In this document: positions 45,475-55,723 of the stretch, one piece after another
Numbering within the stretch: position 1 is the first letter of the stretch
Layout of the letters: each line of letters starts with the position of its first letter
From: Fomitopsis serialis
Lineage: Eukaryota > Basidiomycota > Agaricomycetes > Polyporales > Fomitopsidaceae
DNA: 64,000 bases
Direction: 5' to 3'
NCBI RefSeq assembly: GCF_022376445.1
Contig: NW_025955165.1
Location: 1-64,000, forward strand
The notes under the pieces: generated by a model
Database searches by the model: none
The model's input: the letters and a program-made list of their open reading frames with translations, nothing else
What the model was told of the DNA's origin: nothing
Made by a program: the position numbers and the translations under genes

Positions 45475-45937
45475 ATGAAGCTCACCTCTACAGTCACTCT
45501 TCTTGCCTGCCTCCTGCTCGAGGTTGCCTCCGCTATGCCAGCGATTCAGGCTGAGAATGAGATTGTGAACGTGCGGCACGGTGCGTGATTTGGTACTGGG
45601 TCGGTGGGACATCAGTATTGACGTGCTCTTGCATTGCCACCGACACAGACGGTATGATTCATCTCACCGACTACCTTGTACCTACTGATGCTTTTCGTAT
45701 AGGCGTCGAATTCATCGGTATTATCCTCTTGAAATCCACTCAACTAGCCTCTGTCCTCGCAACGACGGACTGACTGACTGGCATTGGCACCGTCGAGAAA
45801 CGCGGCGGCCCCATCTACTGGTTGGATAGCGATGAAGAAGGTTAGGCAGCGTAGGCTCATCGAGGGTGTTTATTCTATTTGCTGACTCGTTTCCACTAGC
45901 AACCAACGCGAAAGATGCTGCAAACGATGTGATCTAG
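45475..45937 (+). pseudogene. Secreted kexin-type peptide precursor, copy 3 (doubtful reading frame)
   Basis: Exon 1 (45475-45580, 106 nt, phase 1) encodes MKLTSTVTLLACLLLEVASA and a pro-segment. A possible 3-nt exon lies at 45649-45651. A 15-nt exon GCGTCGAATTCATCG encodes GVEFI in the position where sisters have DLEKR, so the KR is lost there. The next block holds VEKRGGPIYWLDSDEE, with a fresh KR site. Reached from the only nearby acceptor (CAACTAG, ~45750), it has length 93 nt (phase-preserving) but contains an in-frame TGA near 45773. The last exon (45900-45937) is ATNAKDAANDVI and stop. Either a nonsense mutation, or an acceptor just upstream of GCATTGG that I cannot see. Confidence 0.5.
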
Positions 45938-46309
45938 ACGCGCGGTGTCGCCATTCAAGTCGCCTTTCGTGAAGGTTGAATGTTGTCATATGGATGCCCT
46001 TTATGCAACCGTACTCACTGCGTGCAGATGATGAGTAAGACCTAGTACTGTTAACCACAGTTGACGTGACCACGTAGGCATCCGATCCCTGTAATTCTAG
46101 TGACCGCCTCTTGGGGCTATCTCCATCTTCCTGTCAGCGTTAGATACTCGGTGAATCACTTCAGCTGTCTTGCAACCCGCAGATTCAATCCCTTGAAACC
46201 CGATCATCGCAAGACGGCGTGTCCAGTCAAGTTGGGCGAGATCTGCAGCACATGCCAAGACCGCATGTATGATATGTACTAAGTCTAACGAGTCTTCCTG
46301 CCAGTGATC
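45938..46309. other. Intergenic, nothing recognised
   Basis: No conserved frame or element end. Confidence 0.4.
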
Positions 46310-47500
46310 GGCTGCAACAGCTACTATGAAAGAACGAATCGCGTTGAGGCTCTGCATATGAATGTCTACAGTGTGCACTGGTATTGTTATGTACGTCGAG
46401 ATGCACTGGCATGCCAGTCAGGGTGTCGAGGTACCGGAAGCTGTACTTGCACAAACTGAAGTTCTCAAGGTCTTACGTGTGTGGCAAGCACGCTTCAATC
46501 CCGGTGGATTACATCTTTCATTCCATAACTGCAATCCGCATCGTTTTTCTGTGAGAGACATCGGCACGCAATAACCTGCGCCGGTGAGGATCTCAGGATT
46601 TGTTACGAAACCAGCTAACTTATTTACTCGAATGAACGCGCGTCTTGTCACGCATGGCTAAAGTCGCGTGATCGTGTTAAGCCCTGTCACGCGTGGCCCG
46701 AGTCCGTGGAGACTTCAAGGACCGCTTCTCTGATGTGCTCCAGTGTGGCCTCCACCATCCGACACCTACAGACTAATATCCCATCACGCCAGCCAGCGGG
46801 TCCTCCCGCATGTTCCCAAGGATCGTGCCACGGGATGGCGCTGCCTCCGGGCCAGTGAGACCATAGTGAGACCGCTCATGCGATTCTGAGGCGTAACGAT
46901 CACTACTTAGTACTTACAGTAGTACGCGTATAGACCGTCCTGAGACCGGCGCAAGGATGAGGTGCGTCCCAAATGTCTCAGCCTGAGATCCGAGTGCTGA
47001 CCCCCTTGTGCTTCAGTAGATGGAGTGAACAGACATGACACGTAGTATACGCGCCTAGGCCTGCTCTCAAGGAGTACGTCCTACGAGTTTTGGGGGCATC
47101 GTGTGTAGACATCCTTCACCTGTCCCCGGAGACCATCATGTGCCGCGTTGTGCGGAATTTTCATTTCCACCATGCGCTGAACGTCGCTTTTACCCCGCGA
47201 TGTTACACAATGCCTTGCGAGGAACTCCTCCGTGGGCTCGTGAACTTGCGCCCGCGACTAGACCAATCTTAATCAAGGTGCACATAGGTATGTGTTGCCT
47301 GCTTGATGCATAGATACAGCCGCAATTGACAGACTTGAGATGGACATATAGGCACACATCGACAAGATTGCAGATTCGTCCTGAATCGTTCCTGCAATAG
47401 GATCTTCGGTACTGAACAAGGAAAGCCAGTATTTATGATGTTTAGGTCTCACAGCGGAGACAGCACTGATCTCGGGCGACGTGAAGTCGCTGAGGTAACA
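46310..47500 (+). repeat. Segmental duplication, unit 1 (upstream of precursor copy 4)
   Basis: Shared in order with 48345-50190: TATGAAAGRACGARTCGCG (46325/48352), CACGCATGGCTAAAGTCGCG (46652/48628), CCTGAGACCGGCGCAAGG (46940/48926), a GACCATCATG-containing block (47131/49671) and ATAGATACAGYCGC (47311/49841). About 500 bp extra sits in the second copy. Confidence 0.65.
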
Positions 47501-47504
47501 AGTG

Positions 47505-47555
47505 TACGCGTCGGAGAAGGTACGCCGTGGGCGGTTATGTGTGTGGGATAAAAGC
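47505..47555 (+). promoter_or_regulatory. Promoter block of peptide precursor copy 4
   Basis: GCGTCGGAGAAGGTACGCCG then GTGTGTGGGATAAAAGC; nearly identical to the blocks of copies 1 and 5. ATG follows at 47620. Confidence 0.65.
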
Positions 47556-47619
47556 AGAGCTGAGAATGCCACTCGACCATCGCACTTCTCTAGGGTTTTG
47601 CGTCGCATCGTTCGTCAGC

Positions 47620-48084
47620 ATGAAGCTCACCTCCGCATTCGTTTTCTTGGCCTGCGCCTGTTCGAGGTCGCCGTTGCTGCGCCAGCACCCCTTCGGACGC
47701 GCTTTACGCTGATCCCTCCGACGGTAGATAACTTCGTCTGCTCGATTAGTTTGTTGTACTGATTACTGTCTTGTGTAGTAGACCTAACCAAGCGCGGTAT
47801 ATACTCTTGACATTTACCATGCATCATGTCTGACGTTTGATGACCTGTTCTTCGTGTTGCCTAGCACCCGACTGGGTCACGGTCGGCGACGGTTAGACAT
47901 GGTCTACCCACCTATACGTTCGTTACTGGCTGACGTTCCCTGTGCAGATCTTATGCCGTTTCCGGTGACCGGGCGTCGAAGGTCAGTCCTGACTACGTCT
48001 GCTGCTCTGACTCACGGCTTTGTGTAGACGTGACGGCTCGCGGTCCAAGTGCTGACGAGTTGACCATTGGGCATAATCCTAAAG
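47620..48084 (+). pseudogene. Secreted kexin-type peptide precursor, copy 4, frameshifted
   Basis: Exon 1 begins MKLTSAFVFLACA; one missing C near 47658 shifts the rest, which in the other frame reads LFEVAVAAPAPLRTRF as expected. Exon 2 (47782-47796) encodes DLTKR, exon 3 (47865-47891) APDWVTVGD, exon 4 (47948-47981) is two bases shorter than its copy-1 counterpart, and exon 5 from 48028 starts DVTARGPSADELTIGHN. The donor at the end of exon 5 (GAAG|GT in sisters) is changed to AAAGTT, so the 3' end is undefined. Several breaks are of the homopolymer-loss type, but the lost donor suggests real decay as well. Confidence 0.6.
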
Positions 48085-48344
48085 TTTACGCCCTTGCCTT
48101 GAATAGCGTGTCGGTGGTTCTTACGGCATCGGTGTCAGAGAAAGCTAGAGCTTTTGTAGAACATGGTCCATTGTTTCCTTGCTGTGGCAGCGTGCACTGT
48201 ATCCATATCAGATCAATCGGAACGTGGATATCCACATAACATGGACTGCGAAGTTGATGGTACGCCAATGACCCCAGCCCTCAGGTCCCGCATCAGGCTG
48301 AGCTGTCCTGCTTCAGTCTCCGTTGGCGGACCGTACTTGTAAGT
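48085..48344. other. Spacer between duplicated units
   Basis: Open plus frame continues to 48239 but without family support. Confidence 0.35.
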
Positions 48345-50190
48345 AGCAGCTATGAAAGGACGAGTCGCGCTGGGAGTCTGCGCACGAACATCTGCACTGC
48401 TGGTTTGGTCCAGATGTCGTGATGCACCGCATGCGCCGATTGACTAGAAGCTGTAGACCTGAGACGGAAGCTCTGAAGGTCCATTGGTATTACTTGACAT
48501 GTAGCATTCAACTTCTGAGGAGTACGTCTTTGATTCATAAATGTAATGATCCGTGTAGGTTGAGAGAGATCGACACGCAACAACCTGAGGATGGATGAGG
48601 ATTTGGTAAGGATCAACGCGTCCTGTCACGCATGGCTAAAGTCGCGTGATCGTATCAAGCTTCCTGCTGTCACGCGTGTCCTCGACTCCTCGACCCGCAC
48701 AGTCCGCCCCTCGAGTCTCGGACTGGTCGCCGCTTCTCTGATGTGCTCCTGGCCTCAACCGTCTATCCTACACCCAAAAGCCACCTCATCTCGTCTGTCA
48801 CGGGTATCCCCGCACATGCAGTTTCTGGGGACCATGCTGCCGGAAGATGCTGCCCAGTGAAACCATAGTGAGACCGTTCATGCGACTCTTCGTAATGATT
48901 GCTAAACTACATGTACAGGCCATCCTGAGACCGGCGCAAGGCTGAGATGCGTACCGAATATTAAATCCTGATGCGCCCTGTCATGTTGCCGCAGAGGGCG
49001 CGTGATCATATCAATCGCTCAGAGTCGGCTCGGTACTAGTGCCTGCCATGGTTGATGGCTCGACCGACGACAACCCCGCGTCGAAAATATCTATTTGTAA
49101 CCATACAGCAAGGTGAGTGCCTTCTGGTTTCGTTGATGAGTATTGCCTATCCAACAATTGTCCATTGGGTTTTCGCTTTGTAATGGCAGGCTGCCCTCGC
49201 GTTCTTTGACGCATACATTGCTTGATAGGGTGCACATGCAGGCAGTCTGCGATGCCGCCCAGTAAGCATCCATCGATCTGGAGGCCAAGAATCCATGTTC
49301 TCTGGCAAGCTGCCTCGGCCGATCAACAGTGATGCGTCGCGTCCGAGTCTGCCAGCGAAATCCGTGGGCTGTGATTGTCATCTGATCCGCGACGTTCAGG
49401 CTTCTCCGAGTCGAGAAATGTCACTGTAAAAATCAACTAAGCTCCAGCAGAGCAATCACGAATTCGATGCGTCCTGCCTACCCGCGAGAAGCGGACTCTT
49501 CTTTTGACTACTACGTAGCCTCGCAGGCGACAAGTACCGTCAGCCTGAGAACCGAGTGCGGTTCACCAGATGGGTGAACGGATAAGACGTTGTATCGTAA
49601 GTTACACGCCCGCTCTCATAGAGTACATTTCACGAGTTGTTTAGACATCGCGTGTAGACCTGTGCTCAGAGACCATCATGCGCCACCACCCGATGCGCTG
49701 TGCGGAAGCTTCGTTTCCACTGCACCATGCGCTTGCATCCCCGCGACGTGCAATAGCGCCTTGCGAGGAACTCCTTCGTGGGCCCGCCCATGGCTAGACC
49801 AATCAAGGTGCGCATAGCTATGTGTCGACCGCTTGATGTATAGATACAGTCGCGATTGACAGATCTGAGATGGTCATATGGGCTGCAGATCAGAAGAACG
49901 TTGTGTAGTCAACGCTTCAATATACCATATCCGTGAACAATGCGTGTTTCACAGATACGGCCTCCTATCCAAGCTGGCATTTTTGTACGACGATGAAGAA
50001 TGCGGGCAGCCTCACTTATGCACACGTTGGTAAGATTACAGACTCGTCCTGAATTGTTTTCGCAACAGGTTATACTTTACCGAACGGCCAACGCTAGAAT
50101 CCATGATCTTTATGTCTCAACTCGGAGACACAGCACTGATCTCGGGCGACGTGGAGTTGTTGAAAGAATAGGTAAACTCGTCGGAGAAGG
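48345..50190 (+). repeat. Segmental duplication, unit 2 (upstream of precursor copy 5)
   Basis: Second copy of 46310-47500, with an extra ~500 bp around 49000-49500. Part of 49.45-49.6 kb also matches the reverse complement of 23.22-23.46 kb, so three loci share this flank. Confidence 0.65.
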
Positions 50191-50225
50191 TACACCGTGG
50201 GCGCTTGCATGTATGGGATAAAAGC
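50179..50225 (+). promoter_or_regulatory. Promoter block of peptide precursor copy 5
   Basis: CGTCGGAGAAGGTACACCG then CATGTATGGGATAAAAGC; core 70 bp before the ATG; CGACCATCGCATTCC follows, a possible start-site region. Confidence 0.65.
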
Positions 50226-50290
50226 TGAGCTGAGGGTGCTGCTCGACCATCGCATTCCTTTCATTCTTCTCCTCGCATCTCCTCTACAGC

Positions 50291-50763
50291 ATGAAGCTCA
50301 TTACTCCTTTCGTTGTTCTGGCCTGTGTCCTATTCGAGGTCGCCACTGCTGTGCCAGTGCGCCCCACTAACACGATTTACTTCCCTCCCCGCGAAGGTCA
50401 GATAATGTCTGCTCGAGTCGTCTGTTCGTACTGAACCACTGTCTTGTGTATTAGACCTTCACAAGCGCGGTGTGTATTCTTGAACATTTTACTGTGCATT
50501 ATGTCTGACATGTGATGCCTTGTTCCTAGCACCCGGTATCGTTGGTTCTTCCTGGACCTCTAACGACGGTCAGACATCGTCTACCCACCGATGACGTCCA
50601 TTACTGACTGACGTTTTCTGTGCAGAGATTACGGCGCGCGGATTGGCTCACCGATCAGAACCTCGTGTTGACGGTGGCCACGGCGTCGAAGGTCAGATAT
50701 AGTCCGCTCGCTGACTACGTCTGCTGTGCTGACTCGCGGCTTTGTGCAGACGTCACGGCCTGA
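50291..50763 (+). CDS. Secreted kexin-type peptide precursor, copy 5 (intact)
   Basis: Five exons, 79 residues: 50291-50396, 50455-50469, 50530-50568, 50626-50691 and 50750-50763. Exon 1 encodes signal MKLITPFVVLACVLFEVATA and a pro-segment ending PPRE. The 15-nt exon 2 encodes DLHKR. Exon 3 is APGIVGSSWTSND. Exon 4 starts EITARGLAHRSEPRVDGG and ends GHGVE. Exon 5 is DVTA and stop. All introns are phase 1 and 51-60 nt, with donors GTCAGAYAT or GTGTGT. The exon order matches copy 1, except that copy 1 has an additional DVTARG exon. Predicted secretion followed by cleavage after KR would release a peptide of about 39 residues with no cysteines. No family is known to me. Confidence 0.75.
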
Positions 50764-52338
50764 TGAGTTGTCCGGTGGGCACGTTCCCGATTTCTACCAC
50801 CTTCAAGTTACGTGTGGAAAGCGTGCCGGTGGCTCCTATGGCTTCGTCACGCGAAGCTAGATACTTCTTGGGAAAAACATGGTCTATCGCTTCCCTGCCG
50901 AGGTTGCATGCACTGTAACCGTACTATCTTTATAAGAATGTGGTCATTGACATTACTTGAATATCGAAGTTTGTCAACCCGGTGATCGGTCTTCAAGTGG
51001 AAACCGCAGAGAATCCGCGACTCAGACGGTGTACCAATTACCTCAGTCCTCCGAGTGCGGCCAATTGTCACTGCTTCTTGTCAGTATCCCGTTGGCGGAC
51101 CCTACTCCAGTGGCAAACCACTCTGCTCGCGCTGAATAGTCGTGTTTCTCCCCGGAAAACTGTCCGGGCTCGCTGGCTGAGTACGCGTATCCGCTCTTAT
51201 GGCGTCTGTTTGAGGTCTCAGCTTCCCAGTGAGGGTAAGTATATTGGCATACCAGGTGGCACCGCCAGTATCGGGCATGCTTCGGCCTTGACATGTACCA
51301 GTCCGTCACGGTCACACGTACGGCCCGGTACTTGCGCTAAGGACGTTTGCCGTACGTTCGCCTCCGCCGCTCCTCCTCTCAGTCTCTGCGAGGCCGTGCG
51401 CAGTTAGCATGTATCTGGGGGTAGCAAAGCAGTCTACCGCTGCTGTAGACTCGTCGACCTTCTTAGCCTCTGACTCGGGAGACCTTGGACTGTAGCGCTG
51501 AACGACCACTTACCCTTGCTCCGACGCCGCCCCATTCGACATCTCACGACCTGTTGTATCGATGGACATAGGCCCCTCGGAGCAGTTAATGGCATGTTCT
51601 GAATGCTGCATGAATTCCCTCAAGTCATACGTGGCTGGCTTGAGGAAAAGCTGCGGGAGCTAGGCAAGCATCCGTCCGACCCGCACCATGTCCAACGGGC
51701 TCGGATAAAACGCATGCGCTGACGAAACGGGTTCCAGAGTTCGGGTACGTGCGTTACCCATCTGTCGCGTGAAGCAAAATGTAATCCCACTGGCTAGCTG
51801 TAGTCCACTCGTGTGGCGCGCTATCGTTACCGTGGACATTGCGCGTACCAGTCTGTCAACAGTGCAACTCGAACACTGCGACGTCCAAGGAAGTTCATTG
51901 ACAACGACATATCGTGTAACGCGTCACAGAAGGGGAAGCCGGAGGGTGCGATGATTCGTGACTGTAGCAAGCTCGGCAGGGATAAAGACACGGTAAGTAC
52001 TTACTCGTAACGGAATGGTGAGGTCCCTTGTGACTCGCGCGGGTGGCAGGTTCTTCCAACGTCTTCGACATCGATGGATGGGGCGTGACCCTACTGATGG
52101 ATTGGATGATCATAGCAGTACCGAGGTGCCTTCGCTATTGTTTGCTCGTTAAGGACAAGGCCTGTGCCACCCCGAGAGCTGCGTTGACCATTGTCTTTCA
52201 CTCATCCCCACCTTCTTCTCTATCAGCGGCGGGCCTAGTCGACGCCCCTCAGTCTTCCTGCCAACACTCGGTGAGCTGTGTCTAGCCTTCACGATATCAT
52301 GCCACTAACAGGCCTCTGCCGCTCCATAGTTGACATCC
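50764..52338. other. Intergenic, nothing recognised
   Basis: Sequence just after copy 5 retains weak similarity to the 48.06-48.25 kb region; beyond that no gene or repeat supported. Confidence 0.4.
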
Positions 52339-54076
52339 ATGCAGGCATTTCCTGTGCCCGCGGTACGCCGCCTCCTGGCTATCCCAGAGGTACTGGCTCA
52401 GGTGGCAGAAGAGACGTGGTCGAGCAAGAGTCTCGCTGCCCTTGCTAGGACTTGCCGTGACTTCTGTTCTCCTGCCCTCGACAAACTATGGCAACATCAA
52501 CCAGGCCTTGAAAATATCGTGAAGTGCATGCCCGCGGATCTGTGGGAGATGCAGCCAACTCACGATGACGATGGTAGTTCAACCATAGTATGTCTCGCTA
52601 CGTCACTTAGCCAACACCACGTTCATGTGTATATCTTCAGATATTCCAACGACCCCTACGCCCTGAAGACTGGGTCCGATTCGATGTCTATGCCCTCCGC
52701 ATCCGCGAGCTCTGTATCGGCTTCCGAAGATTGTACTACGAGGTTGGCAGACCGAAATTATCAAGCGAGGCGCTAGTCACTTTGGATCAATACAACCCTT
52801 CGAAGGCTTTATTCCCGAACCTTCGTTATTTATACTTGAGCAGCATCACTGATACCGACGTCGTACCGTATCGCCGCCTGTTCCTCAGCCCCGCCTTGCT
52901 CGACCTCGTGATCGAGTGGGAAGTCTTTGACGTCAATGCTGCGGCTCTCCTAGATCACCTCTCCGCACACTGTCAGAGTGTTCGAATACTGAATATCGCA
53001 ACTCAACAGGAGGAATCATGGTCCTCGCCCGGCCCTGTTGAGATCCGAGCTGGTATTTTCGATAGCTTGAAGGCTTTGCATATCCTGTCCTTCATTTCCG
53101 CCGTACCTCTCCCTGCCGCCGCCTTCATGGAACTTCAATCTTTGCCTCATCTTACTGATCTACACATCTCAATACTGGACGAACCCGCATCGCCGTGGAC
53201 ATTTCCTGTCGCTACAGAGTTCCGGCCGTTCCGTGCGCTGCAGCTATTCTTCATCCGATGCTCCCAGGTAACGGACTGCTCCAAAGTGCTGGCAGCATTC
53301 TCCTTCCCTGTGCTAGAGGGCCTCACAATTCGTGCAGGAGAATTCGGCTCCCTGGGACACCTCTTCCGAATCATACGCGACAACTGCTCGCATACGTCTC
53401 TCTGTCACATCAGCATTTGTTGGTGTGACCTGTTCGATCAAGACCCTGGACCAGTGGAAGCCACTGCAAGTGATTTCCGAAATCTGTACGCCTTCCATGA
53501 ACTGCAGGTCCTCTCGGTGGAGACCTTCAATGAGATTCGGCTCACGGATGACGACCTGAGAGACATGGCGCTCTCCTGGCCGTACTTGGAGTCTTTGAAG
53601 CTGCTCCCTAGCAAGGACAAGGAGCGTCCACCAGAGACCATCCGAGTCGCATCCGCCGGCACTCTCGCCGGGCTCATTCACTTCGCAAGCATTGCCCCCG
53701 GCTGCACACACTCCATATCGGGATCGATACCTCGCAGGCCGACGCTGCGCGCATCATCGAGGCGCTCTCCGGCGCCGGGCCGATGCGTATGTCTGCTCTC
53801 AGATGCCTTACCCTTGGCAGATGTGTGCCTGTAGGGGATCCGAACGAGGTTGCGATGTCGCTCGCAATCATATTCCGACGCCTGGAGAAGTTCATAGGCG
53901 GCTACCCACAAGAGAATTCGCCGGAGTGGAAGCCCACAGAATTGCTCCTGCCGGCCTGCGCCTCGTACGTGGCGAGTCACACCGTGTACGTAGAAAGGTG
54001 CGTGAGCCGGCCTGCTTGTCACCAGTCGCTCTCCGAGTTGAGTGCCTCCTCTCGCACTAGCCCTCACTCTGAGTAG
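52339..54076 (+). CDS. F-box protein, frameshifted
   Basis: Start ATG at 52339 (MQAFPVPAVRRLLAIPEVLA). Residues ~10-55 are F-box-like: IPEVLAQVAEETWSSKSLAA then LARTCRDFCSPALDKLWQ. After a short Asp-rich stretch comes DWVRFDVYALRIRELCIGFR, then LFPNLRYLYLSSI and a long array of Leu-rich segments typical of fungal F-box/LRR-like substrate receptors of SCF ubiquitin ligases. Three frames are used (breaks near 52570-52740 and near 53712), after which HIGIDTSQADAARIIEALSG continues to a TGA at 54076. No clear introns in the main body. A degenerate paralogue lies at 12.24-12.56 kb. Such genes are highly duplicated in Agaricomycetes, and the target protein is unknown. Confidence 0.7.
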
Positions 54077-54790
54077 AAGCATGCGATGTCGCATCGGAAT
54101 ATTTGTGTTTCAATAGCAAGACGGGCGTATAGATTGTGGTTTTCCGAAGGCATGTCGTGGTCGCGGCGGAGCCAGCTTTATCTTGCGTACTCTCGAACCG
54201 CAGTGAGACTGGTACGTCGTCTGTCGTGTTGGATGGTGCGTATGACAATGTCCATGACGACGTGTATGATATCGTGTGGGACCGAGACTGTCATGATTTA
54301 CCGCTGGACAGACCCGTGAACTGTTTTTCAAACGCACTGAGTGCTTCCGGCCACCCCTGGAACATGACTGCGTATGTACGTCGCCCATGGGTCAGATTCG
54401 TGGATCGCTGACAGCGCCCGGTGACGGCTAGGTAGATGTATCTGTCAACACCACAATCGCGTTTTTCCCTTAATCTCGTGGCTCGCTAACTCGCTAATTG
54501 AAGCGGTATGCTTTGGTACTGCTACAGGCAGAGCCGTGCACTGCTAGTTCACCACTAATTGCGACGAGTTTCTAGCTGATTCAGTGGTCACTCTTAGGGA
54601 CTGCAGAAAACTTCCGAAAACCACGTCGCCGTGCATGCCGTTGTCTCTGATGGATGTGCCTATGCGGACCACGGTTCCACCATCTCAACAGGCCTTGTGG
54701 GACCGATATGACTTCCGAGCACTCATCCGCATTTGATGGACACTGTCTCCGCGAATCATCTAGACGAACAACGCAGAATGGCGCTGGATG
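54077..54790. other. Intergenic, nothing recognised
   Basis: No supported gene. Confidence 0.4.
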
Positions 54791-54795
54791 GAGGG

Positions 54796-54805
54796 CTATA
54801 TATTG
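54796..54805 (+). promoter_or_regulatory. TATA-like box of peptide precursor copy 6
   Basis: CTATATATTG about 50 bp before the ATG at 54851; differs from the ATAAAAG block of the other five copies. Confidence 0.4.
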
Positions 54806-54850
54806 CGTCGCACGCAGGGCTGCTGACCCCACTCACCTCTGCTCGCCGAG

Positions 54851-55349
54851 ATGAAGGTCACGTCTGCCATCTTCCTCAGCGCTGCTGCTCTGTTCCACGC
54901 TGCTTGTGCGGTCCCACTCGGCGAGATCGACGGTCAGCTCTCTGGACGCGCCAGTAAGGTGTACGTTGTGACGGACGGTATGGTTGCCTCTCGCCTCTGC
55001 TGATCCGGGTCTCGCTGAACGAGTCTTCCTTAGACATCGTGGAACGCACCGGCAATGATGTAGACTCTCCATCTCAGGTTACGAAAAGTGAGAATTCCGG
55101 GAGCATGCAGAACACACGTGCTTTTGCTGACCCGTTCTACTAGTAGACCTCGATAAGCGTGGCAGCGACCTTTACACCGTCACCGATGGTATGGTCGCGC
55201 ACTAGGTCTCGATACTATAGGCTGACGGTCTATGCCACAGACGTGGTAAAGCGCGATGGCGGAATCGTGGCCTATAACGGTGTGTATCTGCTTGACTATC
55301 CAGCTCTTTGCACTGACGATAAACATCAGAACTCGACGAAAGCCTTTAA
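54851..55349 (+). CDS. Secreted kexin-type peptide precursor, copy 6 (divergent, two KR sites)
   Basis: Five exons, 93 residues: 54851-54977, 55034-55087, 55147-55188, 55241-55279 and 55330-55349. Exon 1: signal MKVTSAIFLSAAALFHAACA, then VPLGEIDGQLSGRASKVYVV and TD. Exon 2: DIVERTGNDVDSPSQVTK. Exon 3: NLDKRGSDLYTVTD. Exon 4: DVVKRDGGIVAYN. Exon 5: ELDESL and stop. All four introns are phase 1 and lengths are multiples of three, as in the other copies, although sequence identity is low. YVVTD and YTVTD, and LDKR and VVKR, look like repeats of one ancestral exon. Predicted kexin products are GSDLYTVTDDVV and DGGIVAYNELDESL-like peptides, each with one Tyr. Function unknown. Confidence 0.7.
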
Positions 55350-55723
55350 ACGAAGACCTATGTTCACAAGAATCCAAGCTATATCGGGGGAGCATGGTCC
55401 GATGATGGGCAGCCGTAGACTCGATGAGTCGTTGACAAGGAGCATATCTTGTAGGCTATACGTAGTGGTGAATGGTTCTGCTAGCATTGGCAATTCAAAA
55501 TCTTCGTGTGAACTCCATGTTGTGAACTGTGAACCGCATCCAGTGCGGTGCACGGCGGCGGGTGTTTGCTAGCACTTTTTATGTTGATGCTCTATAGTGA
55601 TAGTCAAAGGGAGAGCTTAAATAAGAAGATGTCCCGGTGACGGGAATGAACGGTCCATCACCATCGCAAATGTCAAGTCCAAAATGGTGATCACCAAGTG
55701 ATCACCAGTACGTCTCGTAGTAC
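55350..55723. other. Intergenic spacer
   Basis: Convergent end of copy 6 and the S28 peptidase; nothing else seen. Confidence 0.4.

Noticed and set aside
43456..50763. Basidiomycete mating pheromone precursors
   Set aside because: Those are short, lack a classical signal peptide and end in a CaaX prenylation motif; these have signal peptides, KR sites and no CaaX, and no STE3-type receptor gene is in the window.
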